DNA of 64,000 nt from Pseudomonas sp. GM41(2012) (GCF_000282315.2 NZ_AKJN02000005.1:1-64000); one strand, 5' to 3'. Shown: positions 42,072 through 51,550, counted from the first letter of the stretch. Notes: generated from the letters alone by a model not told the origin. Program-made: numbers and translations.

Positions 42072-45000
42072 TTAGTTGTCAAATTCTTTGGTAAGCTTCG
42101 TGCCGTCTGAGAATGTAATTTTATAGATCAATTTGTACGGGCGAGTGTCTTGCCCTTCATAAACTGCAGTCAAGCGGGCGCTAGCGCTGACGTCATTTTC
42201 AGTTATATGTTCAGCAACACCTTTTTCGAACACTCTAAATTGTCCCCGGTTTACTGATGGCGCTTGAGGGAAAATGTTGTCCAGCACAGTCCCTGGTCCA
42301 CCTAGCTTGTTCCCTCTCGCATGTCCTGCGTCATCAGTTGCGTTCCCAAGCTCTCTTGCATGATCCCGAGCGGCCTGATTCGTCGCGCTACCCGTTCCTA
42401 TGTCATCCGGAGTGACATCAAACTCCCAGTCTGTGATTCTGCCTTGGGCATCTCGAGTGACTTTGGGGCAATTTCCAACTCCGCAGGCCAACCCCAACGG
42501 ATCCACCCACCCCGTAGGGTTAGGCACGTACTGGTAGTTGTTCAACCCCCCCGCAAGCTTGATCGGATCCGGCGTCAAATACCGCCCAGTGCCAGGATTG
42601 TAGTAGCGATGCCGGTTGTAATGTAAGCCCGTTTCCGCATCGAAGTACTGACCCTGGAAGCGTAGCGGGTTATCAATTTCCGCCACGTCGAGGGTGGCGA
42701 GGTTGCCGTAGGCGCGGTATTTCGCCGACCACATGATCTCGCCGCTGTAGTCGGTGAGTTCCTGCGGGGTGCCAAGGTGGTCGAGTTGGTAGTAGAACGG
42801 CTCGGCTTTTAGCGGGCCTTCACCATCGAGCATCGCCAACGGGCGGAAGCTGCCTGGCTCGTAGATGTAGCTGCGATAGCGGTTGTCCGCGCTTTCGGCG
42901 ATGAGGCGTTCGCCTTGCCACAGGAATTCCGTGGTTTGACCATCGATAGTTTTTGCGATTCGACGGCCGAAGACGTCGTACTTGTAGCTCGCTACGCTAC
43001 CGCCGGGAAGGCTGACCCCGATGAGGCGGTGTTGGCAATCATAACGGTACTCGGTGACAAGCTTTTGCCCAGTGCCCCGGCGTTCGCGGATCTGATTTCC
43101 GTAGGCGTCGTAGTCGTAATGGCGGTCGCCTTGCATTAGCAGGCGGTTGCCTTTTACGTTGGCCAGGTTCGTGGTTGGCTGGTCGCCTTGGCCGAGGAGG
43201 TTGCCTGCCGGGTCGTGGGCGAAGCTTTCCGGGGTGGTGCCACGGACGTTGATCAGGCGGTCGAGCGGGTCGTAGTGGTAGCTGCGATTACCTTTGCGAC
43301 TGTCGTCGATGCCGGCGAGGTTGCCGTTGGCGTCGTAGGCGTATCGGCGCTGGAACAGGTTGCGATCTTGCTGACTGACGCTGTGAGCTTGCAATCGACC
43401 TTGTTCGTCATACTGGTATTGGCTGAGCAGCAGGCCTTGTTGGCGCTGCTGTTCGCGACCGGCGCTGAACTGGTGAGTGGTCAGACGCGAGCCATTGAGG
43501 TCGATGCTGCTCAGGCGGCCGCCGGATTGGTGGCGATAGTCGAGTTTGCTGCCGTCAGGTAGGCGGCAATGGCTGAGCTGGCCGAGTTGGTCGTACTCGT
43601 ACCGTAGGGTGCCCCAGCCTTGGTGCTCGGTGATCAGGCGATCTTGCAGGTCGTATTCGTAGGCGAGGGGCCAGTGGCCGTCGTCGACGTTCACAAGGCG
43701 ACCGAGGGCGTCATAGCTGTAGTGAATTTTCTCGCCATCGGCCAGGGTTTTCACCAGCAAGCGGCCAGCGGTGTCGCGTTGGTACTCAGTGACCAGCTCA
43801 CTGCCGTCGTCGCCGAACTCGGTTTTCTTCAGCAACTGACCTTTGAGGTCGTATTCGTAGGCGGTACGTCGACCGTCGAAACCGGTTTCCTGTTGGATAA
43901 GGCCATTAGGGTAATAGTCGAGGTGGTAGTGCTCGCCACGTTGGTTTTCGATCTCGCTGAGCAGCAGGCGCGAGTTGTCGTAGCGATAGCGCAACTGGCT
44001 GCCATCCGGGTTGATGCGGCGGCTGACCAGATGCAGGTTATCGGCGTATTCGAAGCGGGTGACGCGGCCCAATTCATCACGTTCGGCCGTGACTTTGCCG
44101 TAGGCGTTGTAGGTGAATGCACGGGTTGCACCACCTGGCAGGGTGATTTGCGCGAGGCGGTTCGCCGCGTCCCATTGGTATTGAGTGATCGCGCCGCTTT
44201 CGTCCTGGCGAGTGATTTGCCGACCTAGCGCGTCATAGCGGTACTTGCGCTGACCGCCGTCCGGCAGTTGTTCTTCGAGCAGTTGGCCGAGATTGTTCCA
44301 CCCCAGTTGATGATGGCTGCCGTCGGGATGGCGGATTTCCAGCAGACGGCCCTGACGGTCGTAGCTGTAATGGGTCGAATTGCCGTCTGGGTCGATTTGT
44401 TCGGTGATGTCGCCTTGGTCGTTGCGCCAGTATTTCCAGGTCGCCGGCCCACGGTTCACCACGCGGACGAAGCCGCGGTAATACTCGTAGGTAGTCGGTG
44501 CATCTTCTGGTGGAATGACCGCGACCAGTCGGCCGGCTTCGTTGTATTGGTATTCGGTGACTGCGCCGAGAGGGTCTTTTTCGGCGATCAGGCGACCCTT
44601 GTCATCATAGGCCTTCAGGTGTTCGGCGCCATCCGGGTCGACTTTGGCAACCAGTCGAGCCTTATCGTCGTGGGTGTAGACCTCTTCACTGCCGTCGGCG
44701 TTGGTAACAGTGACGCTGCCCTTGTCATCCCAAGCGTAGTGCGCGTCCATCTGCGAGAAGCTTGCCCAGTGATGGATGCAGCGTGCTGATTTGCCTTCTT
44801 TTTCCCATTCCCAGTAGAAACTTGCGCCGCCAGCCAGTTGACGCTCGAGAATGACGTTTTGGTCGTTGTAGGCATAACGCTCGGCTTCACCGGCGGCGTT
44901 TTTAGCTTCGATCAGGCGGTGCTGGGCATCGTAGCCATAGGTGACCATCGTCTGGATGGTGATCCAGGCATCTTCCAGATTGTCAGCCGGGCTGAACTGC

Positions 45001-46871
45001 TGATAGTCGATGGCGACGATGTGCTTTCGATCGTAACGCACGAGGAGGGCGCGACCGGCACCGTTATCGACACGTTTGATTCGACCGTGGATGTCACGGG
45101 TAATGTGCAGGCGATTGCCATAATCGTCACTGATGGCAATCAGCGTCGCGCCTTTGGTGTTGTAGCGGAAATGGTAGAACTGGGTGCGCTCACCGGCTTG
45201 GGTGAGGATCAGTTCGGAGGGATCCTCACCGAGGAAAATCGCCGCTTCCGACAGGCTGTTGGTGATCGCCAGGCGCTGCACACTTGGTAACGGGAACGTA
45301 GTGATACGGTTTTCGTGGTCGGTCCAGATCACCTCGTCGCCGTTGATGTCGACGCGTTGAGCGAGGGCGTGGCTCCAGCCGTAGCCGAGGCCGCAGTCGA
45401 TTTCCGCAGCGCTGGTGCGATAAAGGCGCGTCCAGCTGAAGGGCAGCAGACCGCCGAGTTCGCCGTCGGTCAGGGTCAGCAGTTCTTCGCCAGTGACCAT
45501 CGATACGGGGCAACCATTGGTGCAGGTTTTCTTGGCGCATGCGGCGCTTTTGTCGTCAGGTGTTTTCGACTGAGTAGAAACGTCGTCGATCTTTTCCTTT
45601 GGCTCCAGAACGTAGTGTTTTTCAGCTTTCTTACGAGCAAATACAGAGGCGTTTTTCTCCAGCAGGGTAGGCGTATCGCTGGTGATCGGCACTGGACCTT
45701 TGGCGGTTGTCTTAGTCGCTTGTTCGATTTTCAACGTGGCCTTTTTGGCGGCGTTCATCGGTACGCCTTGCGCGCTGGCAAGAAGAGGTTTCACGGTTTC
45801 ACCGTGAGCCTTCAAGGCGTGTCCCTTACTCGTCGCCAAGAGTTTTTCGGCAAACTCTTGCAGCATTTGTACTGCGGTACCCGATTTGACTTTGACTAAG
45901 GTTTTTGTGCCAACACGAATCGCCAGCCCGACGCCACCGGAAAGACAGATCCCCAGTACCACGTTGATCAGAAAGGAAGTGCTGATGGCGGTAATCACTT
46001 CCACACAGACTTGCGGCGGCAACATGCCGACCCACGCGACAATGGCCGAGAGATAGATGAACATCAGCGGCTCGTCGCTGAGAATCAGCAGCCCGGTAGC
46101 AATGGCCTCTTTCGACGCTGAATAGAGTTTTTTTACCTCGTCTTCATTCAGGTACTGGAGAAGCTTCTTCGCATTGTCGACAGGGTGGGCTAATAATTCG
46201 AATAGGCTTTTGATGTCATCCCAGAGACCCAGAAGTGCTTTCTCAAGACTATCAAGTGCGGACTTCACCAAAATGACCGAGCGCCCCGCCCGGTCAGCTG
46301 CCGTGTAGCTCACCCATTGCGGCTGGAACTTGCTCGACCACTCGCTTTTCAACCAGCCGTCAAGATTACCGATAACACCCTGGTACGAGGCATACAGCGC
46401 CTTGACGTTGCTTTCAGAAACATTCGGGAAAAAAGTAATTCGGTACATCTGACCCGGCTTGCAGCCTTTGATGACTTCAATGCCGCTCGGACCGATGTTT
46501 GCGGGAATCACCGGGCCGACAACGTCGTATCCGCCGAACATCGCTTTTTTGACGGGTTCGAGCTTGACTGGCGTATTGCCAATGGGCACGTACCGTGCGC
46601 TTTCAAACATGTGGATCAGCGTGAAATCACCCATCAACGGACAGGTGGCGTAGGTTTCAACGGGTCCTGTCTTGGTCTTGCGCTCAGTGACGCTGACTTC
46701 GTTGCCCACTTTGAACTTTTGATCTACATCCATTGCCCAGCCAGTCCAGAAGCCGTCGGCCCAGGTCTTGTAGTCGCTCAGGCAATTATTGAAATCCTTG
46801 AGGATGACATTCACGTCAGGCGTCTTGGCGTCCAGGACTTGAAGGACCAATTTACCGATGGGATCAATCAT
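42072..46871 (-). CDS. T6SS-associated Rhs effector with C-terminal nuclease tip
   Basis: 1599 aa. Residues 1-420 form an N-terminal region with membrane helices at about 270-330. C-T-N-G-C-P-V-S-M-V-T-G near 450 starts the DUF6531/Rhs part. Dozens of YD repeats (Y-x-Y-D, for example R-Y-D-A-L-G-R) make the cocoon shell to about 1440, closed by P-N-P-T-G-W-V-D-P-L-G-L at about 1450-1461, where self-cleavage occurs. The 138-aa tip has D-A-G-H (1514-1517), G-G-P-G, N-I-F-P-Q and N-R-G-Q-F-R-V-F-E, typical of DNA/RNA non-specific endonucleases (Endonuclea_NS_2-like). The start overlaps the DUF4123 stop (ATGA). Confidence 0.92.
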   Translation of the reverse strand: MIDPIGKLVLQVLDAKTPDVNVILKDFNNCLSDYKTWADGFWTGWAMDVDQKFKVGNEVSVTERKTKTGPVETYATCPLMGDFTLIHMFESARYVPIGNTPVKLEPVKKAMFGGYDVVGPVIPANIGPSGIEVIKGCKPGQMYRITFFPNVSESNVKALYASYQGVIGNLDGWLKSEWSSKFQPQWVSYTAADRAGRSVILVKSALDSLEKALLGLWDDIKSLFELLAHPVDNAKKLLQYLNEDEVKKLYSASKEAIATGLLILSDEPLMFIYLSAIVAWVGMLPPQVCVEVITAISTSFLINVVLGICLSGGVGLAIRVGTKTLVKVKSGTAVQMLQEFAEKLLATSKGHALKAHGETVKPLLASAQGVPMNAAKKATLKIEQATKTTAKGPVPITSDTPTLLEKNASVFARKKAEKHYVLEPKEKIDDVSTQSKTPDDKSAACAKKTCTNGCPVSMVTGEELLTLTDGELGGLLPFSWTRLYRTSAAEIDCGLGYGWSHALAQRVDINGDEVIWTDHENRITTFPLPSVQRLAITNSLSEAAIFLGEDPSELILTQAGERTQFYHFRYNTKGATLIAISDDYGNRLHITRDIHGRIKRVDNGAGRALLVRYDRKHIVAIDYQQFSPADNLEDAWITIQTMVTYGYDAQHRLIEAKNAAGEAERYAYNDQNVILERQLAGGASFYWEWEKEGKSARCIHHWASFSQMDAHYAWDDKGSVTVTNADGSEEVYTHDDKARLVAKVDPDGAEHLKAYDDKGRLIAEKDPLGAVTEYQYNEAGRLVAVIPPEDAPTTYEYYRGFVRVVNRGPATWKYWRNDQGDITEQIDPDGNSTHYSYDRQGRLLEIRHPDGSHHQLGWNNLGQLLEEQLPDGGQRKYRYDALGRQITRQDESGAITQYQWDAANRLAQITLPGGATRAFTYNAYGKVTAERDELGRVTRFEYADNLHLVSRRINPDGSQLRYRYDNSRLLLSEIENQRGEHYHLDYYPNGLIQQETGFDGRRTAYEYDLKGQLLKKTEFGDDGSELVTEYQRDTAGRLLVKTLADGEKIHYSYDALGRLVNVDDGHWPLAYEYDLQDRLITEHQGWGTLRYEYDQLGQLSHCRLPDGSKLDYRHQSGGRLSSIDLNGSRLTTHQFSAGREQQRQQGLLLSQYQYDEQGRLQAHSVSQQDRNLFQRRYAYDANGNLAGIDDSRKGNRSYHYDPLDRLINVRGTTPESFAHDPAGNLLGQGDQPTTNLANVKGNRLLMQGDRHYDYDAYGNQIRERRGTGQKLVTEYRYDCQHRLIGVSLPGGSVASYKYDVFGRRIAKTIDGQTTEFLWQGERLIAESADNRYRSYIYEPGSFRPLAMLDGEGPLKAEPFYYQLDHLGTPQELTDYSGEIMWSAKYRAYGNLATLDVAEIDNPLRFQGQYFDAETGLHYNRHRYYNPGTGRYLTPDPIKLAGGLNNYQYVPNPTGWVDPLGLACGVGNCPKVTRDAQGRITDWEFDVTPDDIGTGSATNQAARDHARELGNATDDAGHARGNKLGGPGTVLDNIFPQAPSVNRGQFRVFEKGVAEHITENDVSASARLTAVYEGQDTRPYKLIYKITFSDGTKLTKEFDN

Positions 46872-47641
46872 GACGTGACTTCCTTTGTCAGCTCAGCAGC
46901 AAGACGCTCTGCCATATCTTCTGTATTGGATTGTTGGCGCACGAAGCGCTCGACCTTGTGGCGCAAGTTACTTTCGGGGAAGGCGAAGAACAGTTCGGGG
47001 CAGTCCTCTCCCAGCCACTGCATCAGGTTGTCGACGACGGTGGTGTGGTCTTTTTCCGCCAGCGTGTCGACTAACTTCTGCGGCACCTCCCACCACGGCC
47101 AGGCTTTGGCCGGTGGCACTGCCCTCGGTCCCACCTCCAGTGTTTGGCCATTGATCAGGTAGCGGTCAAACACCGGTAAAACTTCACCCGCGCCAGCACC
47201 CAATCCTTCAAGAATCGGGAAAATATGTCGCCCGTCCCAGAACCGAAAAAACACCTCGGTGCCATCGGGCATATGCACTTGAGTCAAACTGCGAAGATGT
47301 TCGAACACCACGTCTGGCGTGCTGGTGGACACCGCCAGCCAGCCCCAATCCTGAGCGTCGGTTTCAGCAATCCACTGAAGGAAACCATTGTTGGGTTTCA
47401 GCTCGGCGAGGTAGGGCATCACTGGTTGCCAATCGGCGTACGGCGTGCCGCTCCAGATCGGTATCAGCTCCGGCGCCATATCCTGCTGGTAGAAGGCCTT
47501 CAGTGGCTCGGCATCGCTAGCCGCACTGACAATCAAATAAAGACGTTCATTAACCTGCAACGGCCGTTCAGCCAGCCAAGCCTGCGGGGTCAAAAGATCA
47601 GATCGCACAAGCACCTGCCTTGCATTTCTCGCACTCTTCAC
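46868..47641 (-). CDS. DUF4123 T6SS effector adaptor/chaperone (Tap/TEC)
   Basis: Up to 257 aa. L-Y-L-I-V-S-A-A-S-D, then W-G-W-L-A-V-S and E-V-F-F-R-F-W-D-G-R are DUF4123 hallmarks. These adaptors load an effector onto its cognate VgrG. It lies between vgrG and rhs, overlapping both. The start is uncertain: GTG at 47641 lies inside vgrG, and GTG at 47614 or 47608 would fit nearly as well. Confidence 0.88.
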   Translation of the reverse strand: MKSARNARQVLVRSDLLTPQAWLAERPLQVNERLYLIVSAASDAEPLKAFYQQDMAPELIPIWSGTPYADWQPVMPYLAELKPNNGFLQWIAETDAQDWGWLAVSTSTPDVVFEHLRSLTQVHMPDGTEVFFRFWDGRHIFPILEGLGAGAGEVLPVFDRYLINGQTLEVGPRAVPPAKAWPWWEVPQKLVDTLAEKDHTTVVDNLMQWLGEDCPELFFAFPESNLRHKVERFVRQQSNTEDMAERLAAELTKEVTS

Positions 47642-49640
47642 AGAACGGCGCGTTGCGTTTGAGGGTGTTGATCTGAGCCGGGGTCAGAACCGCGCCGGCC
47701 TTGTCGGCGTCGGCCTGTTTCAGCGCGCCGGGCATCAACGGTGCCGCGCCAGTCCCGCTACCGGGACTCCCCCCGGAGTTCATGTTGATCACCGGCCCGC
47801 TCAACGTCACACCGCTGCCATCAATCTTGATGAAGCTGCCGCCACCCTTGAGGGTCAGTTCACTGCCAGCTTCGAGCACGACTTTCATGCCGCTGCTCAG
47901 GTGGATTTCCTGGCCCGCTTCGATGAACTGGCCGGTGCCGACCTTGATGTGCTGGTTGACGCCCACGGTGAGGTGGTCGTTGGCGCGGGTTTCGACTTTG
48001 CGGTCGGCGTAGACGGTGTGGTGTTCTTCGGCCTTGAATTCGCTGTAGCTGTTTTGCTCGACGGTGTCGTGGCGTTCGTTGCCGACGCGGATTTTCTGGT
48101 CGTGTTCGACGTTTTCGTCCCAGTCGCGTTGGGCGTGCAGGAAGATTTGTTCCTGGCCCTTTTTGTCTTCGATGCGCAGTTCGTTGTAACCGCCGCCACC
48201 GGGGGAGCTCAGGGTTTTGAAGGTGCTGCGGGTCTTGTTCGCCGGCAGGGCGTACGGGACGACGTTTTCCTTGTGGTACAGGCAGCCGCTGATCAGCGGT
48301 TGGTCGGGGTCGCCTTCGAGGAAGCTGACGAGTACTTCCATGCCGATGCGCGGGATGGCGATGCCGCCGTAGTGGGCGCCGGCCCAGGCGGACGAGACAC
48401 GCAGCCAGCAGCTGGTCTTGTCGTCGGCCTGGCCTTCGCGGTCCCAGTGGAATTGCACTTTGACGCGACCGTATTGGTCGCAGTGGATCTCTTCACCTTT
48501 TGGCCCGGTGACCACGGCGCTCTGGCTGCCAAGGATGCGCGGTTTCTTTTGCGTCAGGGGCGGACGGTTTGGTACGTCCCACGGGGTGGCCTGGAAGCGG
48601 TTGCGGTAGCCCTGGTGGAAATCGTCTTTCAGGTTGGTGGTGTTGCTGGTGACCGACTCTTCCAGCACTTGCGGCTGTTTGCCTTCGTGAAGGATTTCGG
48701 TGAGCAGCCACAGGTCGTTCCATTTGGCTTTCGGGTGTTGGGTCAGGGCCAGGAAGTGGCCGCTGACCAGCAAGGGCTGATCGCTTTTGCCTTCGGCGAG
48801 CTGGAAGTCGCTGCGGTGACGTTCGAGGGCGCGTTTGGCCAGGTGCTTGCCGCGTTCGCGGTCGATGAAGCGACCGGGGTAGTCGTAGTCTTCGAGGTCG
48901 GGCAGGGCGTCGCCGCGATTCTCGCTTTCCAGCGTCAGGCGTGGTTTTTCGAAGTCGTAGTCGCGGCGGGTGGTACGGCTGGTGCGGGTTTCCAGGCGCA
49001 GGTCAAAACGCTTGATCACCGGGTCGTTGGCGACCATGCCGGAGTCTTGCTGGTAGGCCACGGGTGCGAGTTTCGGGAACACCGTCTGGTCATCGCCGAA
49101 CACCAGCTTGTGGGCGGTGGCGCTGTGCTGAAAGTGGTAGTGGATACCTTCTTCCTCGCACAGACGCTGAACGAACTGCAGGTCCGATTCATCGTACTGA
49201 ACGCAGTAAATGCGCTCGGGATAAATCGCCCCGACTTTGAATTCATAGGCATTGCTTTGGATGCCGTGCTCTTCGAGGACGCTGCCGATGATTTTCGGCA
49301 CGTTAAGGTTCTGGAAGATGCGTTGGTTGATGCGGTGCGCCAGGTAAGACAGTTGCGGGCGCAGGGTCACCGCGTAGCGGGTCAGGCGTTTGCCGGAATC
49401 ACCCTGGGCGGCGCGGTAGATCTGGCCATGAATGCCGCTGCCGTCAGGCGAGAGCTGCAAAAAGGCCGGTTTGTGCAGCAGGGTCTCGAGGTCCAGGGAC
49501 GGCTGTTCACTGACCAGCTCCACCTCAAACACAAAAGGCTGGCTGATGGCTTCCCGACCTTGCAGGGAAAAAACCTGGAAGTCGCTGGAAAGACCTTCGA
49601 TGGTCAGGGCAAAGTGAGTTTGATTGGCCGGCGCGAACAT
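47598..49640 (-). CDS. vgrG: T6SS spike protein VgrG (TssI)
   Basis: 680 aa from ATG 49640 (AGGA 7 nt upstream; the longer frame from 49679 is not needed). N-terminal gp27-like part with Q-Y-D-E-S-D-L-Q-F-V-Q-R-L-C-E-E-E-G-I; gp5 OB-fold with G-R-V-K-V-Q-F-H-W-D-R; W-A-G-A-H-Y-G-G-I-A-I-P-R-I-G-M-E-V. A DUF2345-like needle follows, then a tail ending in C-E-E-C-E-K-C-K-A-G-A-C, a Cys-rich end that may bind the adaptor or a metal. It starts 131 nt after hcp in the same direction. Confidence 0.94.
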   Translation of the reverse strand: MFAPANQTHFALTIEGLSSDFQVFSLQGREAISQPFVFEVELVSEQPSLDLETLLHKPAFLQLSPDGSGIHGQIYRAAQGDSGKRLTRYAVTLRPQLSYLAHRINQRIFQNLNVPKIIGSVLEEHGIQSNAYEFKVGAIYPERIYCVQYDESDLQFVQRLCEEEGIHYHFQHSATAHKLVFGDDQTVFPKLAPVAYQQDSGMVANDPVIKRFDLRLETRTSRTTRRDYDFEKPRLTLESENRGDALPDLEDYDYPGRFIDRERGKHLAKRALERHRSDFQLAEGKSDQPLLVSGHFLALTQHPKAKWNDLWLLTEILHEGKQPQVLEESVTSNTTNLKDDFHQGYRNRFQATPWDVPNRPPLTQKKPRILGSQSAVVTGPKGEEIHCDQYGRVKVQFHWDREGQADDKTSCWLRVSSAWAGAHYGGIAIPRIGMEVLVSFLEGDPDQPLISGCLYHKENVVPYALPANKTRSTFKTLSSPGGGGYNELRIEDKKGQEQIFLHAQRDWDENVEHDQKIRVGNERHDTVEQNSYSEFKAEEHHTVYADRKVETRANDHLTVGVNQHIKVGTGQFIEAGQEIHLSSGMKVVLEAGSELTLKGGGSFIKIDGSGVTLSGPVINMNSGGSPGSGTGAAPLMPGALKQADADKAGAVLTPAQINTLKRNAPFCEECEKCKAGACAI

Positions 49641-49771
49641 CCCTTGTTCCTCGTGCAGTACTGCGGCGCACGCCTGCACCCAAACGGGCGCTTGCGGACG
49701 CGAAAATTCTTGGAAGGCGCAAATGACATCGACCAGCAGAGCTGGCCGATGTTTGGAACCGTCAGCCGCGA

Positions 49772-50287
49772 TTAAGCGACCGGAACACGCCAGTCATCGG
49801 AACCCGAAGTACCGGATACTTCGTGGGTCCAGGTGATTTTGCGGTAGGTGAATTGCACTTCTTCCAGGTGCGTGAAGTGCGAGTTCGACGGATCCTGGCA
49901 GTTGTGCATTTTGTTGTTGATGGCGACGATGATCGCGTCTTCCAGTTTGGTGGTGTAGTAGTGCTCTTGGGTACCTTGAGCCGAAGTGCGGTACCACTGG
50001 ATAACGATTTCGCTCATGCGCTCGCCGGAGGTCAGAGCGGCTTGCAGCAGTGGCGAAGCCTTGTCGTAGACCTTGGTGATCACGACTGGCTTGTGAACGC
50101 GCTGACCGGTCGGTTGGCCGGACTGTGGGTCACGCGGGATGATCACGTCGTGGCTGAAAGCCTGAACCATGACCTGGTCTTCGTGACCTTCCTGGTAGGT
50201 GTTGCCAACCGAGTCGGCGGTGAATGCGCCGGCAGTGATCAGACCTTGTTTCTCGCCAGTGACGGACATGTACGCTGGTGTAGCCAT
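49772..50287 (-). CDS. hcp: T6SS tube protein Hcp
   Basis: 171 aa. G-N-T-Y-Q-E-G-H-E-D-Q-V-M-V-Q-A-F-S-H and H-K-P-V-V-I-T-K-V-Y-D-K-A-S-P are Hcp1-family blocks; the protein forms hexameric rings of the secretion tube. AGGAG lies 7 nt before the start. First gene of the hcp-vgrG-DUF4123-rhs-immunity operon; no core T6SS genes (tssA-M) are in the window, so this is an auxiliary cluster served by an apparatus encoded elsewhere. Confidence 0.95.
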   Translation of the reverse strand: MATPAYMSVTGEKQGLITAGAFTADSVGNTYQEGHEDQVMVQAFSHDVIIPRDPQSGQPTGQRVHKPVVITKVYDKASPLLQAALTSGERMSEIVIQWYRTSAQGTQEHYYTTKLEDAIIVAINNKMHNCQDPSNSHFTHLEEVQFTYRKITWTHEVSGTSGSDDWRVPVA

Positions 50288-50354
50288 GGATGTGCTCCTT
50301 GCTAAAAGTTAGGGTGCCCGGGAGGCGGTATCGCCCGGTGGGTGCCTGACTGTT

Positions 50355-50370
50355 ATCAAGGTCCGTGCCA
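50355..50370 (-). promoter_or_regulatory. sigma-54-like promoter upstream of hcp
   Basis: Minus strand: TGGCACGGACCTTGAT, against the sigma-54 consensus TGGCAC-N5-TTGCW. The -24 part is perfect; the -12 GC is GA, a mismatch at an important base. It would give a 5' leader of about 55 nt for hcp, and enhancer-like sites lie behind it. Confidence 0.5.
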
Positions 50371-50455
50371 TAAACCGTTAATGCTATATAAATCAGGTGG
50401 TTGAGAGATTTTTTCGACCGTGTGGAGAATGTTCGGCAGCGATCGCCTGTGAATG

Positions 50456-50576
50456 TGCGCAAGAAGTTGCGCAGTACTGCGCAACTTCTTGCGCACTTGG
50501 CTGGGGGCCTGACAGGCCGGGCGATCAGTCACCCGGGAAGGGCTTTCGCAGTGATGAGTGCGCAACTTCTTGCGCA
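50456..50576. promoter_or_regulatory. three 18-bp palindromes, candidate enhancer sites for hcp
   Basis: TGCGCAA-N4-TTGCGCA occurs at 50456-50473 (N4 GAAG), 50478-50495 (CTTC) and 50559-50576 (CTTC). The first two are 22 bp apart centre to centre and together form a 42-bp perfect palindrome (50455-50496). They lie 85-220 bp behind the sigma-54-like promoter, the usual place for bacterial enhancer-binding-protein sites. The gene-free stretch 50288-50730 otherwise shows nothing. Confidence 0.65.
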
Positions 50577-50730
50577 TCAAGGCCGTTAGCCATCATTCGG
50601 TGACCCATCGTCTGATTTGCCGAAAACCGGTAGCAGAACCGCTAGGGTGACAGGTGCAACGAACACAGCAGCCCGGAGGTCAAACTCAGCGCCGAGATGA
50701 ATGAACATCTGCGAACTCAAGGAGAACGAC

Positions 50731-51408
50731 ATGAAAATCCTGATGGTTCTAACGTCACACGATCAATTGGGTGACACGGGTAAGAAAACCGGCTTTTGGC
50801 TGGAGGAATTCGCCGCACCGTATTTCGCCTTCAAGGACGCCGGCGCTCAGTTGACCCTGGCCTCGCCCAAGGGTGGTCAACCACCGCTGGACCCAAAAAG
50901 CGACGAGCCGGACGCGCAAACCGCGGCCACCGAGCGCTTTCGCAAAGACTCCGCCGCCCAGTCCGCATTGGCGTCTACCGCTCTGCTGAGCAGCGCGAGG
51001 GCTGAAGATTATGACGCGATTTTCTACCCGGGCGGCCATGGCCCGCTGTGGGATTTGGCCGAAGACAAAATTTCGATCGCTCTGATCGAGGCGTTTTACC
51101 AGGCAGGCAAACCGGTCGCAGCGGTCTGCCACGCCCCGGGTGTGTTGCGTCACGTCAAGGGCGCAGACGGCCAGCCGCTGGTCAAAGGCAAGCGCGTGAC
51201 GGGCTTTACCAACACTGAGGAAGAGGCTGTGCAACTGACGAAGGTTGTGCCGTTTTTGGTGGAGGACATGCTTAAGGAGAAGGGTGGTGTCTATTCCAAA
51301 GGTGCTGATTGGGCGAGTTATGTGCTCACTGATGGTTTGCTGATCACCGGTCAGAATCCGGCTTCCTCTGAAGCTGCGGCACAAGAACTGTTGGCGAAGC
51401 TCCGCTGA
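50731..51408 (+). CDS. DJ-1/PfpI-family protein (HchA-like class I glutamine-amidotransferase fold)
   Basis: 225 aa from ATG 50731 (AAGGAG 6 nt upstream). F-Y-P-G-G-H-G-P-L-W-D-L supplies the conserved Glu/His neighbourhood, and the nucleophile cysteine lies in A-A-V-C-H-A-P-G-V. This layout (type 1 GATase-like, HchA branch) is associated with glyoxalase III or deglycase activity on methylglyoxal-type damage. Divergent from the hcp operon. Confidence 0.88.
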   Translation: MKILMVLTSHDQLGDTGKKTGFWLEEFAAPYFAFKDAGAQLTLASPKGGQPPLDPKSDEPDAQTAATERFRKDSAAQSALASTALLSSARAEDYDAIFYPGGHGPLWDLAEDKISIALIEAFYQAGKPVAAVCHAPGVLRHVKGADGQPLVKGKRVTGFTNTEEEAVQLTKVVPFLVEDMLKEKGGVYSKGADWASYVLTDGLLITGQNPASSEAAAQELLAKLR

Positions 51409-51415
51409 ATCTGAT

Positions 51416-51550
51416 GTGTAGCAGCTGGCGCAGCCTGCGTTCGGCTGCGAAGCAGTCGTAAAACCAAACACCGCGGTCATTCAGGTAAACCGTGTTTGCC
51501 GGTTCTACGACTGCTGCGCAGCCGGACGCAGGCTGCGCCAGCTGCTACAT
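51416..51550. repeat. REP doublet
   Basis: TGTAGCAGCTGGCGCAGCCT at left and AGGCTGCGCCAGCTGCTACA at right, with inner arms TGCGAAGCAGTCGT / ACGACTGCTGCGCA and a spacer of about 45 nt. Between convergent genes. Confidence 0.88.

Noticed and set aside
42072..46871. Possible tandem DNA repeat or CRISPR-like array in rhs
   Set aside because: The periodicity comes from protein YD repeats with varied DNA; no identical repeats or spacers.
47901..49775. 624-codon plus-strand open frame opposite vgrG
   Set aside because: Shadow of vgrG: valine- and alanine-rich without domain features, and the minus strand encodes a complete canonical VgrG.
50455..50496. 42-bp perfect palindrome as a transcription terminator
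   Set aside because: No T run on either side, and a third copy of the half-unit lies apart; a protein-binding role fits better.
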